Shown: positions 37,901-51,452 of the stretch, piece after piece | Layout of the letters: every line of letters begins with the position of its first letter | Numbering within the stretch: the first letter of the stretch is position 1 | Origin: Purshia tridentata | Lineage: Eukaryota > Streptophyta > Magnoliopsida > Rosales > Rosaceae | Reading direction: 5' to 3' | DNA: 64,000 nt | Assembly (NCBI GenBank): GCA_003254885.1 | Contig: QANT01001967.1 | Span: 23,786 to 87,785, forward strand | Program-made: the position numbers and the translations under genes | Notes under the pieces: model-generated | What the model was told of the DNA's origin: nothing | What the model saw: only the letters and a program-made list of their open reading frames with translations | Databases searched by the model: none

Positions 37901-38305
37901 AACACCAATCTCCTTGCTTCCCTCAGATCTAAGCCTCCTCACCGGAATTGGGCTCTTCTTGATCCCATCAACAGAGACACTCAGTTCCTTGCCCTGTTCA
38001 TCAGAATTCTTCAAAGACTCGGTTTTTCCTTTAGCTATCTGAATTGGCTTCTTCTCAAAACCTTCAATGGTGTCGGATTTCCAAGTCTTTCTCTTGCCAG
38101 TACTCACGGCTCCACCAGCAGTACCACCAGCTTGGCCTCTCCTCAACCTTGTACGAGGAGTTCCAGCAACCCCATTATTGGTACTAGTCTCTTCAGAATT
38201 CTCTTCACCATTGAAGACCTTAATCCCACCTTTAACTTCATCAATCTTCATCCTGCTCTCCCACACTGACCCTGCAACCACACTACTCCTTCTACCCACA
38301 TCCAT
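34938..38305 (-). CDS. RTNLB21: reticulon-like protein B21 (RTNLB21-like), 9 exons
   Basis: ER-shaping membrane protein, 640 aa; as I recall, Arabidopsis B21 is about 490. Exons (minus): 38305-37177, 37081-37019, 36920-36818, 36673-36599, 36510-36366, 36263-36194, 35969-35904, 35324-35202, 35086-34938. Exon 1 encodes a long soluble N-terminus starting MDVGRRSSVVAGSVWESRMK, with repeated KSPI/RK.KSES-type units and an acidic run (about residues 275-300). The reticulon domain begins VDLIMWKDMSRSVFVFGIGT, with paired hydrophobic hairpins (ISYMGLVYLAAIFLF; LAVLLFVLARCGSSITIWTM) and the signature GFFGVFTVPKVCSLYSTQ. The C-terminus has WVRRFRDAWDSCTHKKA, LLVWNLSSVVARIWA and an acidic tail ending KQKKGY. 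Both hairpins are present, so membrane curvature function is likely. The extra length is in the N-terminus. Confidence 0.92.
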
Positions 38306-41300
38306 TGCTTTTTATCTTTGAAATTATTTCTTTAGCAACGAGTACAATGGGGCATAGGTGGTACCAATGAATAGGAAAAGCGTTAAGCAGAAGAAATGGC
38401 GGTTTGTGGGGTGTGAAACATTAGGATCCCTTTGTCTTCGGAAAGAAATGGAAAGCAGAGTGCTGATAATTAGTTGTAACTTGTAAGGGACTGGGTCACT
38501 GAGTCACAGTGTTGGTTTTTTTATTTTTTATTTTTCTTTTGTTGGGTGTGTGTCTGTTCTGTGTGAGACTCTGAGACTGTGAGTGTGACTTAGAAAGTAA
38601 AGTAGAAAAGTGAGATATAAATATGGTGGGGTTGAATGATTAGAGGTGTGTTGAGGATGATCTCTTTTGCTCTTTTTTGGGGGGTATTGATTCCCTTAAG
38701 CCTTCAACTTTTGCATACGTATATGATATATAGATTGGAGGATCACTATGAACTCTGTGACCGAGGCAACACCAAAAGTCATTCATATATCTCACATGCA
38801 AATGGAGACGCACTTCCTAATTTTAGAGGGGGAGAGAGACTGAGACAGTGTGTGTATGTGTGAGAGAGAGAGAGAGGTGGAGTTTGGAAGCATATGGTGA
38901 ATTTTGGTGGTGGCAATAGTTTCAGGTAACGGGGTTTGGTGGCGGCCAAGCTCCTCCACTCATCCAATGCCGTAATAAAAGTGGCAAAAATTTCTTATTG
39001 CTTTTGTATTGAAGATGTTAGCGTGAGCCTATTGATTTGTACCTCATAAATTATGGCATGGTTCTTTTTCTTTCTCTCTTTTGATAAAAGGCCAAAAGGT
39101 GATGATGCCAACTTGAGGAAGCTTCACACATGTTGATCCTTTGACATTACTTGATATGAGCAACTGTTAATCTCTTTAGCTTTAAATCTTGGTCTAATAA
39201 CTAGGAAGGGTTGTTTATCAAAGGACAAAACAATTACTTCACATTTTAATGCAACTCAATACTATGCTGCATAAACCTTTGCCTTATTAGCAAGCTTGCC
39301 TAATAATGTGACCCCCACCTAAAAAGAAAAGGCAAATGAACTGCTTAATTATGATTTGGGGTTGCATTATAACCATACATTGGATCCTCCCTTCCCTTCA
39401 ATGTTGTGTTGGACAATGCTGAAATCTTGATTATGAGAACTTAAATTGCTATATTAAACTAAGGAGTGAGGACAAACACTAAGTGCAAATTCAGTTCATC
39501 TAAATAATGTGAAAAGACGAGTCCATGAGACAATATGGGAATGATTTTGGCTTATGAGATTATGACTGACTGAAGTGATGGGATATGGAATCCAACACCA
39601 ACATGAATCGTATGCAAAGATTAATAAAGTTGATACGTTAGGTGCACAATAATTGTCGCACAAATTATGAATACATGGTCAATGTAATGTTGCTTTTGTA
39701 TAAAAATATGAGAGTACTATGAATACATGAGTTGCAATCATATTTCTTAGTCATCAGATTAATTACAATGCATCAGAATCTCATTTAAATACATTATAAT
39801 TTATAAGAGAGAGTCAGAAAATTATAGAGATACAACTTTATTTAGGATTTGATTCGTATATATATGTATATATAAATTAGGGTGGCCCACTAGATTTTGG
39901 AATCGGCATGTGAGCCCAAATTATACGCAGTGCTGCTGCAGGCAGACGGCGACAAGTTGGAGTTTCAACTTTCAACCCAACTCCCACCGCTGGGTCCAAA
40001 AATGGCACAAAAATGAAGAAAAAGAAAATTCCCACCGACACAAACAACTGCAGTTTTTACTTTTTACTATTACTACTTCCAATTTGATTTTAATTACCCA
40101 TCTTTTATTTTTTGGACTGCGTAATTTATGAAAATAAATTACATATTTGAGAGGAGGAGGCTCGACCGGGACATGAGGGTCTGGGGATTTGATCAGAGAA
40201 AAAAAGAAATCATATGGTATTGGGATTGAAAGAGAAGGGATTAAACTCATATGTAAATTGTTTTGTGAATAATATTATGAGAATAGTGAGCATCTTTGTA
40301 ACGTTGCGGGCACGTGATTTGCTCGATATACAAGACATACTGTTCTGAACATTGTAATTACTCCACCACCCATAACCAACGTGCCTACCCTGATCCCATA
40401 TCATTTTTTACTATTCTTTCTTTTCGACCAAACCAAACCAAACTCTTTTTTTTCTTTTTCTTTTTCACTTTTTTTCACTTCTGTTTGTTGTTTTTCTATA
40501 CTCAAAACAATACAACCCAATGTCGTTAAATCTGGGTTTTTTTCTTTTTCGTCTGAAAAATCTGGGTCTTGTTTCTCAGACAAAAAGAGCCACCTAACCA
40601 CTCCACTTGGCTTGGCTTTTATAGTAGTTAGACTAGTTAGTGTTGGTGCAATCCTTAACCCAGAAAGTGATTAGTTTGGTGCATTTGGTCAGTCCCAAAT
40701 TCCCAATATCCTAATGTTATGTCACAACAAGTATCATATTTGGCAAATAATATAATGTCATGTCATAGCTAATTTTTTTTTAACTGCATCAACATTGTTA
40801 TTGTTTGCTTCTGAATTTAATAATATAATAAAAAGACTTAAAAGTCATCTCACAGACTCCAAGATCCTAATTGAGTTCTAGGTATGAATTAGAGGCCAAA
40901 CAACGACCAACTCCAACAAACAAATGTTAGTTTAACATAGGTGGATGAAACATCGGTAAGAGTAGAACCGAACTGGTCAACCATCACATCTTAATTGGTA
41001 TTAAAAGTTGCACGTTGGCGACCTTAAACAAGATGGTTTAGGTTCTTCTACCAATTGCATGAGACCTTGATTTAAAATCGATAACATATGGATCCCAATA
41101 AGTGGACATTTGCGTAAGATTTGATACTTCTCAATATTTTATACTGAAATGTGATGGTTATGCTGCAAATAAATTAGGGAAACAACCGACGTTCAAAGTC
41201 CTCAGTATGCTTTTAATATCCTATTTGTGAGTGCCGTATTAGGTGCAATGTTGAAAATGACTTATAGCCAAGCACACCAAACACACAAGCTTCCCTACCA

Positions 41301-41904
41301 TATACTTACTTAGTGAGTTAACAAATGTCATCTTGGACACTCATCATGTCTTAAATCTTGTGTTCGGGTGATTTTATGCTTCTCAATAATTTATTATTCC
41401 ACCAAATGTGCATTCCACTTTTAAATTATGAAAAAGGATCATATGGCTAAAAATATAATGGAAACACCACAAAAATCCCTTCAGCAATGAAAGAAATTGG
41501 CAGTGATATGTTGCAAATTGGCTACTGAAGAATGGCATTGTGGAAACTTTATGCCATATTATTATCTAGTCCAATGTTACTAAATTCACATTACTAAGAT
41601 AACAAGTGGGTAATAAAAACTGAGTAATAAACATTTGCCCAAATAAAAAATCCCGGTGGACAAAATCAGCTTTGTAGCAACATATTTTCACTTCACAACT
41701 CTATATCTACATCTCAGATTTATTTTTCAACTGCTAATTTACATTCTATTCCAATATCAATGATCAAAATCTTTGCCCACTTCGCGATGCAAGGGGAAAA
41801 AGAAAAGGACAAAAAAAAAAAGGAAAAGGAAAAATAAATGAATTCTGCTCGATCTCATTTTCATATTATACTTTTTGGCCAAGAAAACGAGCATGTGACA
41901 TTAA
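38306..41904. other. 3.6-kb intergenic region between formin and reticulon genes
   Basis: Reticulon promoter and leader on the right-to-left side, formin 3'UTR near 41905. Seen: a GA/GT-rich stretch at 38825-38880, an AT run at 39860-39875 and T-rich tracts at 40440-40490. Small ORFs show no family resemblance. No gene is supported. Confidence 0.45.
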
Positions 41905-44900
41905 TCATTTGACATTGCTACTACGGATTGAATTTTGTAACAATCGTTCGGAATCCTTTGAAGCACCTGTCTTGTGCTTTTCACTTTCTGCTGCTTTCTT
42001 CATTTCAAGCTCAACCTGCTTGCTATTTTCATCATGGGCTTTGACGAACATTCTGACAAAGTTGAGCAAAGTTGAAATAACTGCAGCAGTAAATTGAAAT
42101 GGTTAGAAAGTCAGCACGTAATGAAAAGTGCTGTACGCAAACCGGCTCAACTCATGCTGATTACTTCATATTAAGCCAAGCCAAACGAACATAATTATTT
42201 ATGGTGGATTTTTCATGAGTCGACAAACCACCACAAACATGGCCTCCACTGATTAAAATAAAAAAGCAGCAGCACATAGGGTATTTTAACTTGTTCTCGA
42301 GGCATATACAAGGATGGCAGAGTATACAACATTCCTCATTCAGAAAGTGATATGATGCAGATGTGATGACATCAAATGACAAAGGAAGATGGCCAGCCTG
42401 ACTAAGGTCTCGTACACCAAGTCAAATTTCAGTGAATACCTTGTTCAAATGGGCAGCGAGCAGGATCTTCTCCAAAATAAAGAATCAATGCATCCACATT
42501 TCTACCCTGCAAAACATTCAGCTCCATGTTAAGAATACTCTATCCAATACTATAAATGATTGAAACGACACTCCTCAAAGCAAGACTTACAACGGTAGAA
42601 TATAGTGAAGCCAGAGACCTCACTTCAGATTCAGCAAAACGGAGAAACTCCTTCAGAGTCTGAAGGTTATGAGAAAAAAGAGAAGTCAAAACCTGAATGA
42701 TGAGCTATAAATTCTATGAAAATTGAATCACATCACAAGAATTTTAATAGATACATATCATCATTGTACCCAGCAGAAGTAAACTGAGTTCTTTACGCAT
42801 AATTTTGTACCCAGTAGAAGTAACCTCTTTTCCTTTTCTTTCTTTGTTTTTTTAATTCCCTTTTCAGGGGAAGGGGATTGGGTGGGTGGGTTTCAGAATG
42901 GATTTCTTTACCAAGATGAAATGTTAGCTAATGGGTAGAAATACCTTACGGAAATCCTCTGATATAGGACCATCACTTTCAGATGTGGATAATTCCTGCA
43001 CAACTTTCTCCAATCCTTTACTTACAGCTTGCATTTCCTCTGCCAAAAATTTCAATTGTATCTGGTAGTGCATCAAAATGTAGAGTCAATATATGGCAAA
43101 TAAATCCCTGAAAATTATGGACCAGACCCAAAAACAATACCTTTGATGCAGGTTCTAAGCTGGCCAAGTCTTTAGAAAAATCCAGAACCTCTGGTAGTTG
43201 GTTGGAGAGTACCTACAGCTTATCAATAAAAATTGAACATGACAAACCAGTAATAAATATTGTAAGTACATTCAAACAGACAAGATTTTGCTCCCATGGA
43301 TGATAGGAAAACAAAACTGAAGGGATGTCTCTCAGAGCTCTGGAAACCTCCCTCCATCATGCTGTATTCATTGGAGAAGATATTGGTATCCTAAGACTAT
43401 ACAAGGCCAGAACTGGAACAGAGTATGCAGCATATATTGTCCGAAGATTTCAACAATTTCACTCCAAGATAGTTTGGAGAGACCCCAATATCACACTTGA
43501 TAGTAATCCACTTTAGTATCTCTCATCCCCTCTCGAGTTTTAAAAAATCACATTAGTAGAATCAGTCACTATGAAAATTCAACCCTTTTTCAGCAATTAT
43601 GACGACTATAATTTTAAAGGTAGCTTAATTGAATACCAAATCTTGAAGCGAAAAACAAAAGCCAAAGGACTCCAAAAGCCATCTATATATCTAGAGGTTA
43701 CTATAGATGTTGGGCAATGAAAGCGCAACCTCAGTGGTCAGTGCCAATCCTATGCCCACTAGAAGCCACAAGATACAAATAAAACAGCATAATTTGTTGC
43801 ACAAAATACTAGTAAGAAGCCATCAACTGGGCACAAAAACAACAAATAATACTAGTTTTTAATTGAAACTGGCAATTGAAAACACAAAAATATAAGCATT
43901 TCAGCTTCCTTTAAGCTTGTTTACAGTAGATGATTCTCTTAAACACATGCGTTTCCACCTGATTATATTTCCCCCTTAAGAACCAAGCAATCGTTGGGCA
44001 ATCCTTCAGAAACAATAGTCTACAGAAACTTTCTTATAACAAGGTTATGCATCAGACTACAACACAGTTGAGTATATACTTGAACAAATATGCAATTTGC
44101 ACTTTTGAATATTTTACGTAGTAGCACTCAAAAATCATTTAATGAGAACATAAAAATAAAAGCACATGGTCCTACAAAGATAATCCATAGAAATAGGTAA
44201 CAAATTGTACCTTACAAAGATAGTGCATGAGAGTCATCTTGTTGTTCCTTGCACGAGTCTCAATGAGTTTAAGAAGGCTATCCAGCCTAAATCCGATAGC
44301 AGAGCCTAAAGTATAATATCAACTATCAGACTCAATTAGAAGGAATGAAATTAGTTATACCAATCGGCAGCATTAAAGTCTGTTGCATGTGTCATATGTA
44401 AGGTTCCCACATTTTCCCCGAAATGATAAGGTATCACTTCATGATATGGATATATGCATGTTGCTAATGCAACTCATTAGTAGCGACCAGACAACAACTA
44501 AAACTCACTGGGCAGAGCAACAAGGTTGCAATTAGTTTTAATTAGTTTTGCAGGCTAATTTCCAGAATAGTTTTAATTAGAGTTAAAGAAACATGGTTTT
44601 TGACTTGCTTATGGATTAATGAACAACTGCTTAAAGGTATTGTGCATTTTTGTAAAGGAACTTCCACAATACTATTACTCTTATTTCATGACTGTCTTCT
44701 GTCTGTGATCCCTCTGCATGTACCCAAAAGAAACTCAGACACAGACATGTCTAAATTCTTGGAAGCTGCTGTCTAAAACCCATAGACAAAAGTTATTTCC
44801 ATGTCCATAAAGACAAGCATGTATGACAGTATGTATGAAGGTATGAGAGTTTGTCCCTTTGGATGTTTCTCAAGTATGTGATTGGAATTCTTTATTTTGG

Positions 44901-47900
44901 ATTAAAGTTGATATAGGGAACTTCGCTGCCTCTTCGTTGTATATATAAAGATGATATGGTATTGCATAATGCTAACAACAATTCAGTCAACTTACCCCGA
45001 GCTGTTCCCTGGTTCAAAGCATTTCCTAATGAAAGAATTGTCTGCATAATTCTTTTTAATTTGCTAGAATTCCTGATCTGATAAGGAGTATAGGTAGTAA
45101 GACAAATGAGATTCAGTAATATTTGAATGATTACTGTAAATCATTGAGAGGAAAAAAGAGTAACTTGCCTCTTCTGCTGCAGAGTTCACAACATTCAGGC
45201 TATTTCTAAGGTCAGAAACCTACATGGCAGTTACGTGGCACCATAAATATTAACATAAAACCCAAACAATGTAACAACTAAGCTGATAGATATGCTATTT
45301 CACCTGGGAACGGAATTGTATTTTGAATAAAAAAACTCTGAGCTTAGATTCCACTCGAGGTACTTGCATCAACTCTAAGAGGAACTGTCATCAACATTCA
45401 AAAATCAATAAAAACAACTTAGATTCCAAGATCAACAAACAAAATGCAAGAATAGCAACCTCCAAACCTGTTCAGATTTTCCTAACTTTTCCTTATCTCC
45501 AGTATAGCCCTGAACATAAAATATAAATGAAATTATAAACTTGAAAATAAAAGGTAAACCTTTTATCTTCAGTAACAGTATGATGACCCACCTTAAGTAG
45601 TTCCATCTCCTCTTTTGTTGGACAAAACTTTATGAGGTTCTCAACTTGAACAACATCTAGTGCTGAATCTTCCAGGGCAAGCACTGACTTCTGTCAACGT
45701 TACAGAAGAAGGCATAACTGATAAGGATAACTAGTAACGTGATGACATAACCCCATACCATGCAATGCTTCTCAGACTGAAAAAAATTGCATGAATACTG
45801 AAAGGAAGCTTGTTAAGAATTACAGCACAGTTATGTGGTTCAGATGCTCTTTTGTAGTGTTAAAGAGGACATACATGCTACAGTAAATTGGCACCAGATT
45901 CATTATTAGTAGAGAAATGAAGTTGTTGGGTAGAAGTAGCACCAATTTGGAAGCAAAATGGAAAAAGTCAAAGACTATAATCAATAAACATGGACCGCAA
46001 CCTGCATCTGTATAAATAAAAATTTCTATTGCAACTTACACAAAATAAGGCCCGACTCCCAAAAAATGTGAAAAGTAGTTGAAGTATGACACCACAGAAA
46101 AGGAATGGGATCAAATAAAAAAAAAGGCCAGAAACCTTTAAGACTACCATCATTTCCCCACCATATCCCATGCCCATGTTGTTAGTCATTCAACCATTTT
46201 CATCAAATAGTTGGTTATACATCAGGCCCATAATGAATTTATAACCCAGTAGTTGGAATCTCTTCTTTTTTGCAATTTTCCTGTACACACACATTGTGCT
46301 TGTCCATGTTTTTAAGATGGTATAGATTCAATTAAACATCTATTGAGTTGATTTCTGTGTTGATTGAAAATTAACCTGAAGTAAATCTTAACTACAATGA
46401 TTTAGAGAAGCAAATGTTTACACATTTGTAGAAATATGATCAAGCTTACCATTAACTCATGCAATGGAACTTTCACCTTTGAAAGCATGATTTCACAATT
46501 GTATGCTCGTCTGTGGTCTATCTGCATTGAACAAGTCAAATATAGATATGATTTCACCAGTGCATGCTAAAATATAGATAGTGAAATGATTTCAAACTTT
46601 GCTGCGATTCAAGTACGAAAGCAGAACACTTAGCTCCAATTCATAATAGTTACATGATCAACAAAGAAATATAAATATTAATATAAACCACATGAGTAAC
46701 AAAACCAACAAAAGCAATCATGCTGTGCATCAACTGAGATTTGAAAATAAAAAAATTACCAGTTGGACTTTATCAGATTTAGGTGCAACTGAACCATGTG
46801 TAGTTGATTTCTTTCCATGAGCTGAAGTTGGAACTGCCGCTGAGAAAAGACTCTCAAGCTCTGACATGTCAATCTCTGGAGACCTATCTCAAGAAAATAA
46901 ATAAAAACATATCAGAGTCAAGGTGATGCAAAATTGATCCATCACATGACATTGATCTTCTCTTCTAGCAAGTTAGTTCATACTTGGAGGCTTCACCAGA
47001 CTTTTGTGGCTCAGCCCATAAGCTTCCCTGAACTGCTCTCGATAATTTCAACCAGTGCAATGGCTTCAGTTTCTTTGAATTATTATTCTTTGAGCTTATT
47101 GTACGTGAAAGACGTCCTTTTGCACTACCAGGGGAACTGACTGGTGGTCCAGGAATTCCTGCCTTCGAAGCCCCTTTAGCCAGAGGAGCTGGAGGAGTGG
47201 GGGCAGTAGGTGGAGCTGGCGGCACTGGAGATGAACTTGTAGTGCCTCCAGATTTGCCTGAGTGAAGAGGCGGAGGTGGAGGTGGCGGTGGTCTAGAACT
47301 AGCAGCAAGGTTCTCCTTCAAAGGAGGTGTTGTAGGAGGAGGCGGTGGAGGAGTTGGAGGAGTCTGATTTGTCTTAGTAATTGTAGAATCTGGAGGAGAG
47401 GATTGTGGATCAGGCAACACACTGCCAGAAATGCTACTTGAGATTCGCATCCCAAGGGCAGCTGGATGGCTACTAATTGTTGGCTGGGTTCCATCCTGTA
47501 AGTAGGTTTCAGTCTCATTGGAAAGTGAAGAATCTTCAGGTTTTGAAATTGAAGGATGACAAGGTGGTGGCGAGGGTGGTGGTGGAGGAGGAGTTGTCAT
47601 AGCACAAGTAGTCATAGAAGGTCGCAGCGGAGGAGGTGGTGTAGGTGTTGGCGGTGCAATTGAAGCACTTTTGGCTTTTGCACGTTGATTGGGTGGCTGA
47701 AGTGCAGTATGAATGTCTTGAGGTTTAGCTTCCTGTTTACTCACAGTGGTTTCTGGGGATTGCATAGGTGAGGCAACATTGCTAAAGATCTCTTGAACTT
47801 GAGCAAATGCTTCCATTGGGGTTGACTGAGAAGGTTGGGGCTTCTGGTGGCACACTGAATCATATTGATTGGGTGGCCGAAGTGCAGTATGAATGTCTTG

Positions 47901-50573
47901 AGGTTTAGCTTCCAGTTTACTCACAGTGGTATCTGGCGATTGCATAGGTGAGGTCACATTGCTAAAGATCTTTTGAACCTGAGCGAATGCTTCCACTGGG
48001 GTTGACTGAGAAGGTTGAAAATTCTGGTGGTACACTGAATCATATTGATTGGGCGGCCGAAGTGCAGTATGAATGTCTTGAGGTTTAGCTTCCTGTTTAC
48101 TCACAGTGGTATCTGGATATTGCATAGGTGAGGTCATATTGCTATAAATCTTTTGAACCTGAGCGAATGCTTCCACTGGGGTTGACTGAGAAGGTTGGGG
48201 CATCTTCTGGCACACTGAATCACTTTGGTTGGATGGCTGCAGTGCAGTATGAATGTCTTGAGGTTTAGCTTCCTGCTTACTCACAGTGGTGTCCGGAGAT
48301 TGCATCAGTGAGGCCACTGACTGCACCTCGGCAGAGGATAGAAAGTTCTTAGAATTATTTTCCAAATTCAAGGGTTTCTTTTTCCTTTGTATATATCGTG
48401 GACTTGTTTCCTGCACATCATTCCCAGCACTCTGGGAAGTATCACAGTACAACTTTTTGTGCGCAATATTTGAAGCACCCATCTGTTGTAGCACATTCAG
48501 TGCTGCAGCATCTGCCTTGGGATCTAACCAATCCACATGGCTAAAGATCTCTTGAACTTGAGCAAATGCTTCCATAGGAAGGCCCTCCTTATCCTCAAAG
48601 CATGACATACCACCCAGAATAATGGATGTGACAGCGTCCATCTCTGAAAAAATGATCTTCAACCATATGGCAGCCAAACAACCTGTCAGCATTAAACAAA
48701 CAGAACAGTAACAAGTAATCAAAAGAAGCAGAGAAATACCTCTACTCTGAAATTCTTCGGAAATTGTTCCTTAGCATCCCACAACATGTCGATTTCATCA
48801 CGGTTGAGCATCAATATATTAGACCTAATAAAGGCTGTATTGAACATGATACGGAACATCATCTCTTCGCGCTCCATGTCATCACTTAAGCTAATGCACT
48901 CAACAACAACATCACCTTGAATATGGCAATTAATGTCAATTTTAACCAGTTCACATTCTGCCTGCAACATAATAGAAGGGGTTTTAAACATTCAAAACAA
49001 AATAAAAGGAAACACTGACATGTAAAAGGAAAAACTGACATGTGAAATCAAGAGAGTAGGATATTACCTGCTTGTAAGCTCGGATGGTTTTGCTTTTTTT
49101 TGGGGTCGAGTATAAGACTCTGGGAGTTCGATCATTAACAAGAAAAGGGTCCTGTCCATAAATGCGAAATATCGGACGGCAACCACCTTCCCCATCAAAA
49201 TTAGGAATAAATCTAAAAATGACACAGTCCAAGGTAAGCGCTCGATCCAGAGGAGGCCATTCCATTGCTACATTCCTCCTTGATACATACTGTAGATACC
49301 TCAGTTGCGAAGGGATTGGATTTAGTGGTGATAACAAATGCAAAAGCTCAAGGGGAGCCTGCCTGTAAACCATGTCCAGTGTCCTCTGCTCTCCACTAAA
49401 CTGTTTCCTGTAAAGCAGGAGAGTAGACAGCATGAAAGCCAAAACAGGCCAACCTCCACGTTCACAGTGCATCAACAGCACGTTATTCTGCCCAAGCGCT
49501 AGCCAACTTTCACTTGATCTAAGAAAGTGATGGATCAACTCCATTGTGAGCACTGGACAACCTTCAAAGTGCCGAGGGTAATCCATTATGGTAATATCAT
49601 ACTCAGACAAGATGTTGGCCATCTGGCTTTGTGCCACTCCATCGTGAAAATTGAACACCAAGAATGAAGCATCAGATAAGTGATCATGGAGTTGACCAAC
49701 TATCCCACCTATGTAAACCTTATATTCTTCATCCTTCCAAGCATCGGTAGTGAAGCAGCAATCAAAAACTAAATGTAGACGAGTATTAGTAATTGAAAAG
49801 AAAAATTAAAGAGAAAAGAACAAGCTGGTTATGTTCATATTTTATGCTTAAGCCGTAACCACAACTCTCTAAAAGAAGTCCAACATTTATCCTTGCAGTG
49901 ATGTTATCACATAAGATTGTATCACTGTAAGATTCTTATGCAATTAGCTAGTGTTTTAGCAACCTAATTACTCACCTACATTCAATCATTTTAGAAAAGT
50001 GACAACCCGACAAGATTGTTGGTTAATCATCTGTTTTTCACCGCTATGCAACAAGTAATAAATACAGTTCCACAAGTCTTAAATTCCTGCCTCAGTGTAT
50101 CAGCTTTTTGTTTGGCTGCTTAGAATAAATACGCACGAAGAACCAATTTTTTCTTTGTTATTTTATTTTTATTGGGTACAGTACAAAACTAACACAAATA
50201 AAAGTGTTAGGTTCTATTAAATGCTCTTCATTGTTTCCTCATTCCTCAATAGATTAACAAGAAAAATACTATTAAGGGGCATTCCTAAATTTTCTGGGAC
50301 ACCATTTTCCTATATTTTCTAAGCTACCAAACATAGCTGAATTCGGAATTGGCACTTAATTAAGCACACAATGCAGCCACTGCCAAACCGGACTTTACAT
50401 ACACACACATGCAATCACAAATGTCTCATTTCCAGACATTAAAACAGAAAACAGAAACAAAAAACTGTCGAATTTAAAAGCAGAATGAACAAATGAAGAA
50501 ACGCACCGTAAACTCGCTCACAGATCTCGAAGAGTCCATCGGGCGGCTTCCGAAAGAACAATTTGCGCAGCAT
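41905..50573 (-). CDS. class II formin-like protein (PTEN-like, C2, FH1, FH2), 17 exons
   Basis: Actin-nucleating formin, 1269 aa, of the FH13/FH14/FH6 class. Exons (minus): 50573-50507, 49768-49068, 48961-48740, 48656-46984, 46883-46760, 46521-46450, 45690-45592, 45509-45468, 45384-45304, 45219-45169, 45077-44996, 44305-44211, 43212-43141, 43061-42945, 42659-42591, 42506-42440, 42080-41905. N-terminal PTEN-like domain (about residues 1-190) starts MLRKLFFRKPPDGLFEICER; its P-loop reads HCERGGW, lacking the catalytic HCxxGxxR arrangement. A C2 domain follows (about 190-335), which binds membranes. Residues about 446-653 are a 60-residue repeat array, then the polyproline FH1 (about 655-860, runs such as PPPPPPPP) for profilin-actin. 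FH2 includes KKLKPLHWLKL, VENLIKFCPTKEEMELL and LGNALNQGTARG. Intron 10 has a GC donor. Confidence 0.93.
47690..48310 (-). repeat. 180-bp in-frame coding repeat in the formin gene
   Basis: Four copies of a 180-bp unit at exact 180-bp spacing (landmarks at 47701, 47881, 48061 and 48241). Each encodes SKQEAKPQDIHTAL (one copy SKLEAK) plus EAFAQVQ.I.SN spacer, with the last copy partial. An ancestral EAFAQVQEIFS segment occurs upstream near residue 358. Confidence 0.93.
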
Positions 50574-51452
50574 CACCACCTCTGCCTTCCAAACACTCGT
50601 CTAATGTTTGAATGGAATTTTAACGTTAAAAATGTAATTTGGTAGGGAGGACCGAATTCTTTGCAGTTTGGAGTTTGCTTCTAAGAAATGAGTGTCGGAT
50701 TCTTTGCTGTGTTGGCTTGGTTTTGAAATTTTGTCGAAGAAGAAGAAGACTGTGATTGATTGATTGATTGATGATGCGATTGTTTTTGTTCGTTACACTT
50801 TTGCTGTTTGGTACAGCCTTCCTTCAGCAGCTGGGATTTCACCGACCGACTTGGCACTTGTCAGCTCTCTTGTGACGTGGATCCACCACTACTCGACGCG
50901 TGCATCATATACGATATTCATAGGACGTGGCTTCCTCCTTTTTTTTCTTCTTTTTTCACATTTTAAACATTGTTTTTATGATTTTATCAATTACATGATT
51001 TGGTCTAGAATTTTGTGATTCATTTTTAAATTCACAAATCTAATCCAATTTAGATTGAGAATAATGACAAAAAAAAGACAAAAAATTATGATTTATTATA
51101 AAATAAAGAGAAATATAGAGAGGAAAAGAAAAAATACAATAAAGGCGGTTCAAATAAAATTCCGTTAATTAACCTTTAATTAAGTAAATCTCTTTTTTTT
51201 CTGCCTTCTCGCCCTCAGATCCATAATATCCCTCTAGACTTCTCTCAACATAAATATTAAATATGATAATAGACAGCCACATCATTTATGATATTTACAA
51301 CATGATTATGAATTTATGATAGGCTCATGTTGGACTGCATGTCATTCATGGTTGAAGTCATGTGGAAAACTACAAGGAGAACACAATTCTACATATATCC
51401 ACAGTTATTGAGTGGTTGCTACTTCTTTTCTTCTTCCAATCTCATTATTGTC
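50574..51452. other. intergenic between receptor kinase stop and formin start
   Basis: Formin promoter and leader at the right-hand gene start, plus the receptor kinase 3'UTR at the low end. AT-rich, with a TGAT repeat near 50754-50772. No gene seen. Confidence 0.4.

Noticed and set aside
40900-41400. Possible tRNA or retroelement remnant
   Set aside because: No cloverleaf A/B boxes or GTTCGA-type T-loop was found, and no coding domain; left unannotated.
43325-43516. 63-residue ORF on the plus strand in formin intron 12
   Set aside because: Lies inside an intron, antisense, with no family resemblance.
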